Notes: generated by a model from the letters alone, not told the origin. DNA of 64,000 nt from Nocardioides sp. YR527 (GCF_900101045.1 NZ_FNFN01000004.1:1-64000); one strand, 5' to 3'; positions 24,053 to 33,063 are shown, counted from the stretch's first letter. Numbers and translations are program-made.

Positions 24053-24778
24053 ATGTCAGCTGGCTCCGCTTCCACCAGTCGCCGGGCAGGCGCCCGGACC
24101 GTCGCCGTCTGGGACGCGCTCGACCCGGTCCTGGCCTCCGGCCCGCGCGACGTCCTCGACATCGGCGGCGGCACCGGCACCTCAGCCGTACGCATCGCCG
24201 CGCTCGGCCACCGGGTCACCGTCGTCGACCCCAGCCCCGACGCGCTGGCCGCGCTCGACCGCCGGGCCCGTGAGGCCGGTGTCTCCGTCGACGCGCGCCA
24301 GGGCGACCTGTCCGCACTCTCCGACGTCGCCGACCCCAGTGGTGCCGACGTGGTGCTCTGCCACGGCGTCCTCGAGGTCGTTCCCGACCCAGCTGCCGCA
24401 CTGGCGGGGATCCGCGAGGTCCTCCGTCCCGGTGGCACGCTCAGCCTGCTGGTCGCCCAGCGCACCGCCGCGGTCCTCTCCCGTGCCCTCGCCGGCCACT
24501 TCGCGCAGGCCGCCGAGCTCCTCGACGACACCGCCCCGCAGGGACGCTCCGGTCGCCGCTTCGCCCTCGACGAGGTCACCGGGCTGCTGGGCGTGGCCGG
24601 TTTCGAGGTCACGGACGTTCGTGGCGTACGTGTCTTCGTGGATCACGTTCCCGGGTCGCTGCTCGATGTCGACCCGGCGGCTACCTCGGCGCTGGTCGAG
24701 CTCGAGCAAGCTGCTTCCACGCGGCCGGACTACCTGCCGTTCGCTTCGCAGCTGCACTTGCTCGCTTCGCTTCGCTGA
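24053..24778 (+). CDS. Class I SAM-dependent methyltransferase
   Basis: Protein of 241 residues with a Rossmann methyltransferase fold: motif I VLDIGGGTGTSA, motif II VTVVDPSP, motif III around GADVVLCHGVLE and the post-III EVLRPGGTLSLLV. The target is unknown; the C-terminal 90 residues carry no recognisable substrate domain. It stands 49 bp after the HEPN gene and 33 bp before dinB, so it should belong to the SOS operon. ATG 24053 has a weak Shine-Dalgarno, and TACGCT (24040-24045) 7 nt upstream could give a second, leaderless transcript. GTG 24011 is an in-frame alternative. Confidence 0.8.
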   Translation: MSAGSASTSRRAGARTVAVWDALDPVLASGPRDVLDIGGGTGTSAVRIAALGHRVTVVDPSPDALAALDRRAREAGVSVDARQGDLSALSDVADPSGADVVLCHGVLEVVPDPAAALAGIREVLRPGGTLSLLVAQRTAAVLSRALAGHFAQAAELLDDTAPQGRSGRRFALDEVTGLLGVAGFEVTDVRGVRVFVDHVPGSLLDVDPAATSALVELEQAASTRPDYLPFASQLHLLASLR

Positions 24779-24800
24779 CGGCGCGCTGGTCCGCGTCCTT

Positions 24801-24854
24801 GGAGGATCGGGGTGACCTCCTCCGCTGGCGCTCCGGAGGTCACCCCGATCCTCC
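24801..24854 (+). promoter_or_regulatory. Perfect 20-bp inverted repeat covering the dinB ribosome binding site and start
   Basis: Bases 24801-24820 pair perfectly with 24835-24854 around a 14-nt loop. The left arm contains GGAGGA (the ribosome binding site) and GTG 24812 (the start codon). The right arm encodes the residues just before the conserved ILHVDMDAFF block. In mRNA this hairpin would hide translation initiation. Confidence 0.85.
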
Positions 24855-26017
24855 ATGTCGACATGGACGCCTTCTTCGTTTCGGTGGCTATCCGGCACCA
24901 GCCCGAGCTGTGGGACCAGCCGGTCGTCGTCGGGGGTCATGCACGAGGCGTGGTGACCTGCGCCAACTATCCGGCGCGGGCCTACGGCGTGCGGGCCGCG
25001 ATGCCGGGTTCGATGGCGAGACGGCTGTGTCCTCAGCTCGTCTCGGTCCGACTCGACTTCGGTGAGGTCTCCGAGGTCTCTCATCAGGTCCGTGAGATCT
25101 TCCGCCGTGCCACCCCGCTGGTGGAGGTGGTCAGCGTCGACGAGGCGTTCCTCGACGTGCGGGGAGCGACCAGGCTCTTCGGGAGCCCCGAGGCGATCGC
25201 CCAGCGGATCCGCCGCCAGATCGCCGAGGAGCTGAGCATCACCTGCTCGGTCGGCGTCGCGCCCACCCCGAGCGTGGCCAAGGTCGGCAGCCGCAAGGCA
25301 AAACCCGACGGCATCGTGGTCGTCCGGCCGGAGGACGTCCCCGGCTTCCTCCACCCGCTCGACGTCGGTGAGCTCTACGGCGTCGGCCCGAGCACCAGGA
25401 CCCGGCTGCGGCGGCTCGGCTTCGAGACGGTGGGGGACATCGCCCGCACCCCGGTGCCGACCCTCCACCAGATCCTCGGCCCGCGCCTCGGTGGCCACCT
25501 GCACCGCCTCGCCACCGGCACCGACCGGCGCGAGCTGACCGGGCGGCTGGGCCCGGACCTGCCGGACCGGTCCACCGGCGCCCAGGAGACCTTCGGCCAC
25601 GACCTGTGCGACCGTGAGGACATCGTCCGCGAGCTGCTGCGCCTCTCGGCCCGCGTCACCCGGCGGATGCGGCGCGCCGGCACGGTCGGCCGCACCATCG
25701 CGCTGACGGTGCGGTTCACCGACTTCAAGACCATCTCGCGCTCCCGCACGCTGCCCGATCCGACCGACGTCACCCAGGAGGTGCATGCCACCGCCGTCCG
25801 CCTCTACGACGAGCTCGACCTCAGGGGTCGGGCCCTACGGCTGGTCGGGGTCCGGGTCGAGCATCTGGTTGCCCGCGAAGGCACCGACCGGCAGCTGGTG
25901 CTCGGCCAACGCGAGCGCGGCTGGTCCGAGGCCGACCGTGCCATCGACCAGGTCGCCGAACGCTTCGGATCCAGCCTCGTGCGCCGCGCGAGCCTGCTCG
26001 ATCAGGGGCGGGGTTGA
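24812..26017 (+). CDS. dinB: DNA polymerase IV (Y family)
   Basis: Protein of 401 residues for translesion DNA synthesis. Y-family hallmarks: HVDMDAFF with the first catalytic Asp, YPARAYGV, VVSVDEAFLDV with the catalytic Asp-Glu, GVAPTPSVAKVGSRKAKPDG, and the little-finger region near the C-terminus. There is no obvious C-terminal clamp-binding QLxLF; only a weak RQLVLGQ segment near residue 365. GTG 24812 follows GGAGGA with 5 nt spacing; the nearest later ATG falls inside the catalytic HVDMD block and would remove the first Asp, so the start is well determined. That start lies within a perfect 20-bp inverted repeat. It is the third gene of the LexA-boxed operon. Confidence 0.92.
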   Translation: MTSSAGAPEVTPILHVDMDAFFVSVAIRHQPELWDQPVVVGGHARGVVTCANYPARAYGVRAAMPGSMARRLCPQLVSVRLDFGEVSEVSHQVREIFRRATPLVEVVSVDEAFLDVRGATRLFGSPEAIAQRIRRQIAEELSITCSVGVAPTPSVAKVGSRKAKPDGIVVVRPEDVPGFLHPLDVGELYGVGPSTRTRLRRLGFETVGDIARTPVPTLHQILGPRLGGHLHRLATGTDRRELTGRLGPDLPDRSTGAQETFGHDLCDREDIVRELLRLSARVTRRMRRAGTVGRTIALTVRFTDFKTISRSRTLPDPTDVTQEVHATAVRLYDELDLRGRALRLVGVRVEHLVAREGTDRQLVLGQRERGWSEADRAIDQVAERFGSSLVRRASLLDQGRG

Positions 26018-26162
26018 CGCACCTGCCTGTTCGGTTGACACAATCGGACTTGGTTGTGCCATGGGGCAGAACGTCAAGGGGCAAGAATTTTCTGGGCTTA
26101 CTACCGCCTTCAGGGTGGCCAGCCTAGACTTGGAGACACCCCAACAGGACATGGGAGGTACG

Positions 26163-26531
26163 GTGCCACTCTCGGAAGAGGAGCTTCGCCTGCTCGAGCA
26201 GATGGAGCGCGCGCTCTCGGCGGAGGACCCGAAGTTCGCCTCCGCCCTCCGAGGCACGGCTCTGCGCCGTGCCCAACGTCGACACGCGGTCATCGCGGGC
26301 ATCGTGCTCGCCGGTGGAGTCGCGTTGCTGATGACCGGTGTGATCTCACGGATGTGGATCGTCGGGGTGGTCGGCTTCCTGGTGATGCTGGCCTCGACCT
26401 CCGTGCTGCTCACCGCTCTTCGTGGTGCTGCCGCGGTCGAGGAGGACGACGGGGACCACACGCCCCGCAGCTCGTTCCTCGACCGGGCCAGCGAGCGCTG
26501 GAAGCAGCGCCGCCGCGACAACGACCTCTAA
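26163..26531 (+). CDS. DUF3040 small membrane protein
   Basis: Protein of 122 residues beginning with the family signature VPLSEEELRLLEQMERALS and EDPKFASAL, followed by two membrane helices (about residues 45-65 and 67-90) and a basic C-terminus. DUF3040 is widespread in actinobacteria, frequently near cell-division genes, with no known function. GTG 26163 has GGGAGG 4-5 nt upstream and gives the canonical N-terminus. TAA at 26529 overlaps the TAG of the convergent transglutaminase gene. The 145-bp gap upstream contains TTGACA at 26035 but no convincing -10 at the right distance. Confidence 0.82.
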   Translation: MPLSEEELRLLEQMERALSAEDPKFASALRGTALRRAQRRHAVIAGIVLAGGVALLMTGVISRMWIVGVVGFLVMLASTSVLLTALRGAAAVEEDDGDHTPRSSFLDRASERWKQRRRDNDL

Positions 26532-28819
26532 GAGGAGATCAGCTCCCGCTCGGACCGGGCAACCGGTCCGTCGGTGGCTGGCACCGGCCGGCGGCGGAAG
26601 ACCGACGCCGGCCACAGGCGTGCCCGGCGCCGGGCACGCCGGTCGGCGTGCTCCCTGAGCGTGGCCGAGACCAGGCGTACGTCGTCCCCGACCGCCGCGG
26701 CGTCGCGATGCTCGGCGTAGCGGTTGCGCTCGACGGCCGTCACGATCCGCTGCAGCGCGAGCATCGGTTCGCGACCCTGCAGATGCGGGGCCAGGCTGGT
26801 GGCCTCCTCCCGTGGTGAACGGGTCCCGGACCAGGGCAGACCGAGGTCGATCGCGGTGTCGCCCAGCTCGGTCCAGCCGGCCTCGGCGTCGCCCGCGAGC
26901 CGAGTCGTACGCCGCCGGCGCCGGATGACGGCCGGCGCTGCTAGCGCGATCAGGCCGACCAGGGTCACGATCCCCAGACCGGTCCAGACGGCGCCGGCGT
27001 TGGACTCCTCGGTGCCGGTGTCGGCAACCTCCGGCGTGTCCGGCTCCTCGCGCTGCGGCCGGTTGGGCACCGGCGCGACGCTCGTGCCGGCGCTGGGAAC
27101 AGGGGCGTCCGGCTCGTTGCTGGCATTGCTCAGCGCACCCGTGGTGTAGCCGGGTTCGCTGGTGTCGGCGGCCGACGGGGTCGGCTCGAAGCGGATCCAG
27201 CCGATGTCCTCGAACCACAGCTCGGGCCAGGCGTGCAGGTCGCGGCCGCGGAACTGCCACACGCCGTCCTCGTCCTGGTCGCCGCCCAGGAAGCCGAAGG
27301 CGACCCGGGCCGGGATGCCGAGCTCGCGGGCGAGCACGGCCATGGCCGTGGCGTACTGCTGGCAGTAGCCGATCTTGTTGTCGGTCAGGAAGTCCAGCAG
27401 GGCCGCGCTGTCGGAGCCGACGTCACGCTCCAGGCTGTAGGTGAACTCGCCGCTGTGGCGGAACCAGTTCTGCAGGGCGACCGCCTTGGCGAACGGCCGG
27501 TCCTGGCCGGCGGTCCGCTCCAGGGCGATCTCCTCGATCTCGTCGGGGAGCAGCGGCAGGTCGGTCATGCCCGGCGGGGCACCGACGCCGGGGTCGCCGG
27601 CGGCGAGGAGGCGTTCCTGGGACGGCTCGACGGGGGCGGCGGTCATCCGCCAGCTCTGCCCGGCCACGGTCTGGTCCCTGCCCTCGGTGGACATGAAGTC
27701 GAGGGTGTCGTCGTCGTAGCGCCACGGCCCCCTGGCAGTGACGTCGAGAGGGTGCGTGAAGATCGGTAGCCAGGTCGACTGGAACTTGGCGCTCGCCCGC
27801 AGCTGGTAGGTCGTGGGTTCGCCCAGCAGGGTCGGGTCGGACATCGGCGGCTCGAAGGTGGCCACCCCGCTGTGGTCGGAGGGTACGTCACGGTTGCCCG
27901 AGGTCCACTCCGTGCCGGTGAACTTGGTCAGAGCCCCAACCCGCAGATAGGACGGGGGAGTCTCGGTGTCGCCGTAGACGGGGGTGACGGACACCATCAC
28001 CTGGTCGCTCTGCCGGCGCAGGTCGTCGTAGAGCCCGACGGTCGGGTTGATCACTCGCAGCGGGCCGTCGCCGTCGCCCGGACCCAGGCCGGGAAGAGAG
28101 ACGTTCGGGCTGGGCAGCCACGCCGGGGTGAGCAGGGCGATCACGACCGCGGAGACCCCGATGACCGCCGGCCCGGCCGCGGGCACCACCGGTAGATCGT
28201 CATCGAGGCGACGGCCCCAACGGCCGAGCTGTTGGGCACGGTCGAGGCGCAGCATGACCAGGAACGAGGTCGCGGTGAGCGCGAAGACGACCCAGGAGAC
28301 GCCGCCCCAGCCACCGGCGCCGATGATGCTGAACGGCACCGTGAAGACCCCCAGCACCACGAGCCCCATCATCGGCGGCCGGCGCAGCGAGACGGCCAGG
28401 ATGTCGGCCAGCAGCACCGCCGCGACACCGCCCGGGATGAGGTAGGGCGCCACCCCCGCCCCGGACATCGGCAGGTCGAACGGGTTGAACGCGACGTACG
28501 CCTCGGCCATCTCGGCGGCGACCAGTGCCCGGCCGCCGCCGGTGACGGGGAAGGGGTGCTGCACGACCAGGAGGCTGGTCGCGATGGTGCCGAGAAGCAC
28601 CTGAAGCAGGACCACGACCGAGGCGTGCACGCGCAGCAGCCGCGCCGAGATCCCGGTGCCGACCACGAGCAGGCCGGCGACCAGGATCGGGCCGAGGTAG
28701 GGAAACCGGGTGCTCGTGAACGAACCCCACGACGACAGCGCGAACAGGACGGTCGCGAAGCAGGTCAGCGGGACCGCCATGGCGGGCACGACGCCGCGCG
28801 CGTCTCGGGACGTCATCAT
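26528..28819 (-). CDS. TgpA-type membrane transglutaminase-like protein
   Basis: Protein of 763 residues. The N-terminal 215 residues contain about six to seven membrane helices (DUF3488/TgpA_N). A large extracytoplasmic part holds a transglutaminase core with the Cys in YCQQYATAMA and the His in GRDLHAWPELWF, then a linker, one more helix (about 625-645) and a cytoplasmic basic tail. Such proteins typically sit with DUF58 and MoxR genes, as here, and are thought to act on envelope proteins; the substrate is unknown. ATG 28819 overlaps the DUF58 stop (ATGA), so the three genes form one operon. Confidence 0.85.
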   Translation of the reverse strand: MMTSRDARGVVPAMAVPLTCFATVLFALSSWGSFTSTRFPYLGPILVAGLLVVGTGISARLLRVHASVVVLLQVLLGTIATSLLVVQHPFPVTGGGRALVAAEMAEAYVAFNPFDLPMSGAGVAPYLIPGGVAAVLLADILAVSLRRPPMMGLVVLGVFTVPFSIIGAGGWGGVSWVVFALTATSFLVMLRLDRAQQLGRWGRRLDDDLPVVPAAGPAVIGVSAVVIALLTPAWLPSPNVSLPGLGPGDGDGPLRVINPTVGLYDDLRRQSDQVMVSVTPVYGDTETPPSYLRVGALTKFTGTEWTSGNRDVPSDHSGVATFEPPMSDPTLLGEPTTYQLRASAKFQSTWLPIFTHPLDVTARGPWRYDDDTLDFMSTEGRDQTVAGQSWRMTAAPVEPSQERLLAAGDPGVGAPPGMTDLPLLPDEIEEIALERTAGQDRPFAKAVALQNWFRHSGEFTYSLERDVGSDSAALLDFLTDNKIGYCQQYATAMAVLARELGIPARVAFGFLGGDQDEDGVWQFRGRDLHAWPELWFEDIGWIRFEPTPSAADTSEPGYTTGALSNASNEPDAPVPSAGTSVAPVPNRPQREEPDTPEVADTGTEESNAGAVWTGLGIVTLVGLIALAAPAVIRRRRRTTRLAGDAEAGWTELGDTAIDLGLPWSGTRSPREEATSLAPHLQGREPMLALQRIVTAVERNRYAEHRDAAAVGDDVRLVSATLREHADRRARRRARLWPASVFRRRPVPATDGPVARSERELISS

Positions 28820-30120
28820 CGCGCCGCTCCTGCCGCCGCGCCCGATGCCGTGCCGCGGGTGCCGAGCTCGCGCCAGCGCGCGGCCACCGAGTCACCGACG
28901 CCGAGCTCGACCGCCTTCCAGCCGTGCTGGATGAGCAGTGGTACGCCGCTGGGCCGCCGCTGCTCGGGCGCCAGGTGCACCGCGCTCCAGCCGTCGACGG
29001 CGAGCGAGAAGGCGAGCGCGGCCCCGGTGCGATGACGTACCCGGCGAAGCACTCCGGCGTCCTCCTCGTCGAGGGAGCCGAGCACCGCAACGGTGACCCC
29101 GCCCTGTCCGGCCTCGCCGATCCAGGAGGCGTCGATGCGGTGGTGCTGGACGGTCTCGACCACGGCGAGCGCCTCCAGCAGGGCGGCCGCGTCGGCCTGG
29201 CCCTCGCGGTCGTGCCAGCCGGCGTTGAGCTCACCGCCACCTGCCGAAGCGGCGCCGGGGGTGCTGCCACCGGAGGTCACCAGGCGCACGGAGTAGCCGG
29301 CCTCGACCAGGTGCACCGCCACCGAGGCGGCGACCACGACGGCGTGCTCGAACGAGGAGCTCGCTCCCTGGCCGCGGTGGACCGAGCGCCGGTTGTCGAG
29401 GAAGACGGTGGCCCGGGCCTGCCAGGGCTGCTCCTCGCGGCGCACCATCAGCTCGCCGAGGCGGGCCGAGCTGCGCCAGTGCACCCGCCGCAGCTCGTCG
29501 CCGCGGCGGTACTCACGCACGGTGACGTCCTCCGCGCTGCCACCGAGGAACGCCCTCGGCCGGGAGTCTCCCGACGAGGTCGCGTTGCCGGTCAGGGGAG
29601 TCGGGGGCAGCGCGATCACTCTCGGCGTGACCGTGAACGGGACGGTGGACTGGAAGGCGCGATTGAGCTCGACCAGGCCGAACGGGTCTGCCACGGTCAC
29701 GCGCATCGGGCCGATGTCGAAGCGGCCCCGGATCTCGGATCGGATCTGGTAGCCGAGCTTGTGGCGCCACCCGAACCCGATCCGGTCGACCACGAAGCGC
29801 GGGCGCCCACCCAGGGCGTAGGGGACCGTCTCCTCCAGCAGCAGGGTCCCGGTGGGGATCCGGCCCTCGTTGGCGATGGTGAGCTCGACCTTGGCGGGCT
29901 GGCCGGCCTCGGTCAGGTGCGGCTCGATGTGGCGGACGAGCGCGAGCCGGTAGCGACCCCAGGCGGCGACCACCGCGGTGACCAGCGGCAGCGCGACCAG
30001 CAGCATCCCGATCCGGGACAGCGTGGACTGGTCCAGCAGGACCCCGCAGACGATCGCGGTGATCCCGGCGGCCAGGAAGGCCCGGCCCCGCACGGTCAGT
30101 CCGGACAGTGCCTCACGCAT
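28816..30120 (-). CDS. DUF58 domain membrane protein
   Basis: Protein of 434 residues. Two helices at about residues 13-50 are followed by a beta-rich region and the DUF58 core VREYRRGDELRRVHWRSSARLGELMVRR, which leads into a von-Willebrand-A-like segment with the strand ATVFLDNRRS (a partly degenerate MIDAS-like site). Proteins of this kind work with MoxR ATPases, perhaps as chaperone-like partners for envelope complexes. It starts 21 bp after the MoxR stop and overlaps the transglutaminase start. Confidence 0.83.
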   Translation of the reverse strand: MREALSGLTVRGRAFLAAGITAIVCGVLLDQSTLSRIGMLLVALPLVTAVVAAWGRYRLALVRHIEPHLTEAGQPAKVELTIANEGRIPTGTLLLEETVPYALGGRPRFVVDRIGFGWRHKLGYQIRSEIRGRFDIGPMRVTVADPFGLVELNRAFQSTVPFTVTPRVIALPPTPLTGNATSSGDSRPRAFLGGSAEDVTVREYRRGDELRRVHWRSSARLGELMVRREEQPWQARATVFLDNRRSVHRGQGASSSFEHAVVVAASVAVHLVEAGYSVRLVTSGGSTPGAASAGGGELNAGWHDREGQADAAALLEALAVVETVQHHRIDASWIGEAGQGGVTVAVLGSLDEEDAGVLRRVRHRTGAALAFSLAVDGWSAVHLAPEQRRPSGVPLLIQHGWKAVELGVGDSVAARWRELGTRGTASGAAAGAAR

Positions 30121-30141
30121 ATCGGACGGTTCCCTCGTGGA

Positions 30142-31119
30142 TCAGGTCTGTGGCACCGGCACGGCGGACACGACGGCCTCGAGGATGTCGGTGACCGACC
30201 GGCCGTGCATCGCCGCGGAGGCGCTGGGGAGGAGACGGTGGGCAAGGACCGGACCGGTCAGCCTACGTACGTCATCGGGGAGGACGAACTCGCGTCCGTG
30301 CAGGGCGGCATGGGCCTTGGCGGCCCGCAGCAGGTGGAGGCTCGCTCGCGGCGAGGCGCCCAGGGCGAGCTCGTTGTTGGTGCGGGTCGCCGCGGTCAGG
30401 GCCACGGTGTAGCGGCGGACCGCCTCCGAGACGTAGACCTGGTTGACGACGCCGACGAGCTTGCGGATCTCCACGGCGTCGGTGACCGGGTCGAGGTCGT
30501 CGAGCGGGTTGGCCGCGCTGTGGTTGGCCAGCATCGCGATCTCGGAGCCGACCGGCGGATAGCCGACCGAGACCCGCGCCATGAACCGGTCGCGCTGCGC
30601 CTCGGGGAGGGCGTAGGTCCCCTCCATCTCGATCGGGTTCTGGGTCGCGATCACCATGAACGGCGACTCCAGCTGGTAGGTCACGTTGTCGACGGTGACC
30701 TGGTGCTCCTCCATGCACTCCAGCAGCGCCGACTGGGTCTTGGGGGAGGCACGGTTGATCTCGTCGCCGACCACGATGTTGGCGAAGATGCCGCCCGGGC
30801 GGAACTCGAACTCCCGGGTGTTCTGGTTGAAGATCGACACCCCGGTGACATCGCTCGGGAGCAGGTCGGGCGTGAACTGGATGCGGCGGACCGAGCAGTC
30901 GATCGAGCGCGCGAGCGCCTTCGCGAGCTGGGTCTTGCCGACCCCGGGCACATCCTCGATCAGGAGGTGTCCCTCGGCGAGCAGCACGGTCAGCGTGGAG
31001 TCGACGACGTCGGTCTTCCCCTCGATCACCTTCTCGATGCTGTCGCGAATGCGGCCCGCGACCCGCACCAATGTCTCGATCTCTGCCCCATTCGATGAGG
31101 CCTCCAACGGCGTCGTCAC
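30142..31119 (-). CDS. MoxR-family AAA+ ATPase
   Basis: Protein of 325 residues. Walker A is GVGKTQLAKAL, Walker B is VVGDEINRA, sensor 1 is VIATQNPIE, and the arginine-finger region LPEAQRDRFM is intact; the C-terminal lid follows. MoxR ATPases remodel partner proteins, here probably those of the DUF58/transglutaminase genes behind it. GTG 31119 is chosen because GGAAGGA lies 8 nt upstream and MoxR homology starts soon after; the frame runs on to 31347 through the divergent regulatory region. The gene is divergent from mraZ, 254 bp away. Confidence 0.88.
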   Translation of the reverse strand: MTTPLEASSNGAEIETLVRVAGRIRDSIEKVIEGKTDVVDSTLTVLLAEGHLLIEDVPGVGKTQLAKALARSIDCSVRRIQFTPDLLPSDVTGVSIFNQNTREFEFRPGGIFANIVVGDEINRASPKTQSALLECMEEHQVTVDNVTYQLESPFMVIATQNPIEMEGTYALPEAQRDRFMARVSVGYPPVGSEIAMLANHSAANPLDDLDPVTDAVEIRKLVGVVNQVYVSEAVRRYTVALTAATRTNNELALGASPRASLHLLRAAKAHAALHGREFVLPDDVRRLTGPVLAHRLLPSASAAMHGRSVTDILEAVVSAVPVPQT

Positions 31120-31294
31120 GTCGCGTCCTTCCGACTCAACCTGCTTATGGGAACACCGTACGGGGTAGCGCCTACGGGCGTCTGTGGCATTGACCCGACT
31201 GTGACCTGCAAACGGTATGTCGCCGGCTTCCGCCGCACGCAGGACGGGGGAGCGGGGAGTGGTGGGAAATCGTCGCGTGGGGGAGGAAGGTGGT

Positions 31295-31340
31295 TTGAAT
31301 GTGGGGGATTGTGGGGTACGGTGGGGCAAAGTGGAGGAAC
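31295..31340 (+). promoter_or_regulatory. MraZ operator: four 10-bp direct repeats, with overlapping promoter
   Basis: Four consecutive decamers begin at 31301, 31311, 31321 and 31331; three read GTGGGG plus four bases and the last GTGGAG. This matches the MraZ box of TGGGN units spaced by 5 nt. TTGAAT (31295-31300), 16 bp and TACGGT (31317-31322) are a candidate promoter that the boxes would cover, giving autorepression. The rest of 31120-31294 shows no gene. Confidence 0.78.
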
Positions 31341-31373
31341 GATCCACGTTGAGCTGACCGCGGGGGCGAGCAC

Positions 31374-31796
31374 ATGTTCTTCATGGGCACGTACACGCCG
31401 AAGCTCGACGAGAAGGGCCGGATCTTCCTCCCCGCAAAGTTCCGAGATCGACTGGCTGAGGGGGTTGTCGTGACGCAAGGTCAGGAGAACTGCCTCGTGG
31501 TGTGGCCCGAGGACGTCTTCATGCAGGAGGCACAGCGGGCCCAGCAGACGCCGCTCACCTCTCGGGACGCACGCGACTACGCCCGTGTCCTCTTTGCGGG
31601 GGCCGAGCAGACGACACCCGACAAGCAGGGCCGGATCGGCATCCCGCCGCTCCTGCGCGACTACGCCGGGATCGTCAAGGACGTGGTCGTGATCGGTGTG
31701 ATGGACCGGATCGAGATCTGGGACCCGGCCAAGTGGGCGGAGTACTCCGCGGGTGCACAGGCCAAGTTCGCAGACCTCGACGAGTCGACGGACTGA
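31374..31796 (+). CDS. mraZ: Transcriptional regulator MraZ
   Basis: Protein of 140 residues with two SpoVT/AbrB-like half-domains. The first carries [21 protein letters not shown] and the second [18 protein letters not shown], the two DxKGR/RxxxP DNA-contact loops. MraZ forms a ring-shaped oligomer and binds repeated TGGGN boxes ahead of its own gene. Those boxes are visible 34-73 bp upstream. It is the first gene of the dcw cluster. ATG 31374 gives the usual MFxxGTYTP start; an internal ATG at 31383 would also be in frame. Confidence 0.93.
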   Translation: MFFMGTYTPKLDEKGRIFLPAKFRDRLAEGVVVTQGQENCLVVWPEDVFMQEAQRAQQTPLTSRDARDYARVLFAGAEQTTPDKQGRIGIPPLLRDYAGIVKDVVVIGVMDRIEIWDPAKWAEYSAGAQAKFADLDESTD

Positions 31797-31852
31797 TAAA
31801 GGGACAGATCGACAAACCGACAGAGCTGATCAGAAACAAGACAAGTCAACAG

Positions 31853-32030
31853 CGGATCCGCAGGACGAGGTCTCAGTCCCGCTCCACCCATCCAGCCATC
31901 CGGGGCACCTTCCCCGGTTCCGGACGGCGCTCGGTGGTGAGGGAGCGGGCATGAGACCTGGCTCTGCGGATCCGTGGCGTTGTCAGCCCGTGGCCCTGCC
32001 ACAGAGACACGGGAGAACACACACCAGACG
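31853..32030 (+). ncRNA. Structured leader RNA before rsmH (candidate mraW RNA motif)
   Basis: The 259-nt mraZ-rsmH gap folds as a long nested hairpin: 31853-31863 with 31964-31974 (11 bp), 31868-31875 with 31952-31959 (8 bp), 31878-31885 with 31942-31949 (8 bp), and an inner CCGGGG/CCCCGG at 31900-31905 and 31912-31917. A second small stem, CCCGTG/CACGGG (31987-31992, 32008-32013), follows and leads into an A/C-rich strand. Actinobacteria are known to carry a conserved 'mraW RNA motif' at this place; identity with it is my inference from position and structure. Confidence 0.55.
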
Positions 32031-32055
32031 AAGCCGTGCGATGGGGGTCGAGGCG

Positions 32056-33063
32056 GTGACGAACCAGAAGCACGTGCCGGTGATGCTCGACCGCATCGTC
32101 GACCTGCTCGCCCCGGCGCTCGCCGATGGTGGCGTCCTGGTCGACTGCACGACGGGTCACGGCGGTCACACCGAGGCCGTCCTCGAGCGGATCCCGGGAT
32201 CACGCGTGATCGGCATCGACCGAGACACCTACGCCCTCGGCATCGCGGGGGAGCGGCTGGCCCGTTTCGGCGACCGGTGGACAGGCGTCCATGCGGTCTA
32301 CGACGAGATCCTCGACGTGGTGGCCGGGCAGGGTCTGGACGAGGTCCAGGCGGTGCTCTTCGACCTCGGCGTCTCCTCGATGCAGCTCGACCAGCGCGAG
32401 CGGGGCTTCGCCTACGCGGAGGACGCGCCGCTCGACATGCGGATGGACGCCACCCGGGGTCAGACCGCGGCGGACGTCCTCAACAACTACTCCGCGGCGG
32501 ACCTGACCCGGATCCTGCGGGACTACGGCGAGGAGAAGTTCGCCAAGAAGATCGCCTACGCCATCGTCAAGCGCCGCGAGAACGTCCCGTTCACGACGAG
32601 CGGGCCCCTGGTGGAGCTCCTCTACGCAGAGATCCCGGCACCTGCCCGTCGGACCGGCGGACACCCGGCCAAGCGCACCTTCCAGGCGCTGCGGATGGAG
32701 GTCAACGACGAGCTGGGGGCGCTGCGGCAGGCACTGCCGGACTCGCTCGAGGCCGTCGGCGTCGGTGGCCGGGTGGTGGTCGAGTCCTACCACTCGCTCG
32801 AGGACCGGCTCACCAAGCGGGCCTTCGCCGAGGTGACCAAGCTGGACGTACCTCCGGACATGCCGTTCGTGCCGCCCGAGGCCGAGCCGGCGTTCCGCCT
32901 GCTCACCCGTGGTGCCGAGCAGGCCAACGAAGCAGAGATCGAGGAGAACCCGCGCGCCGCCTCGGTGCGACTGCGCGCAGTGGAGCGCGTCAAGCGCCGA
33001 AACAGCCCAAGAGACCACCCAAGAGCCACCACAGCCAAGCCGAACCCTGGAGCAACCAGATGA
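32056..33063 (+). CDS. rsmH: 16S rRNA (cytosine(1402)-N(4))-methyltransferase RsmH
   Basis: Protein of 335 residues, formerly MraW. It methylates N4 of C1402 in the ribosomal P site. Features: [13 protein letters not shown] near the N-terminus, the SAM-binding [43 protein letters not shown] and the C-terminal [12 protein letters not shown]. The GTG at 32056 fits homologues and has GGGGGT about 7 nt upstream; ATG 32041 is in frame and possible. TGA at 33061 overlaps the ftsL ATG (ATGA). The structured leader ahead of it may control the downstream genes. Confidence 0.92.
   Translation: MTNQKHVPVMLDRIVDLLAPALADGGVLVDCTTGHGGHTEAVLERIPGSRVIGIDRDTYALGIAGERLARFGDRWTGVHAVYDEILDVVAGQGLDEVQAVLFDLGVSSMQLDQRERGFAYAEDAPLDMRMDATRGQTAADVLNNYSAADLTRILRDYGEEKFAKKIAYAIVKRRENVPFTTSGPLVELLYAEIPAPARRTGGHPAKRTFQALRMEVNDELGALRQALPDSLEAVGVGGRVVVESYHSLEDRLTKRAFAEVTKLDVPPDMPFVPPEAEPAFRLLTRGAEQANEAEIEENPRAASVRLRAVERVKRRNSPRDHPRATTAKPNPGATR

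Noticed and set aside
26035..26060. Consensus promoter ahead of the DUF3040 gene
   Set aside because: TTGACA is perfect, but no acceptable -10 hexamer stands 16-18 bp downstream.
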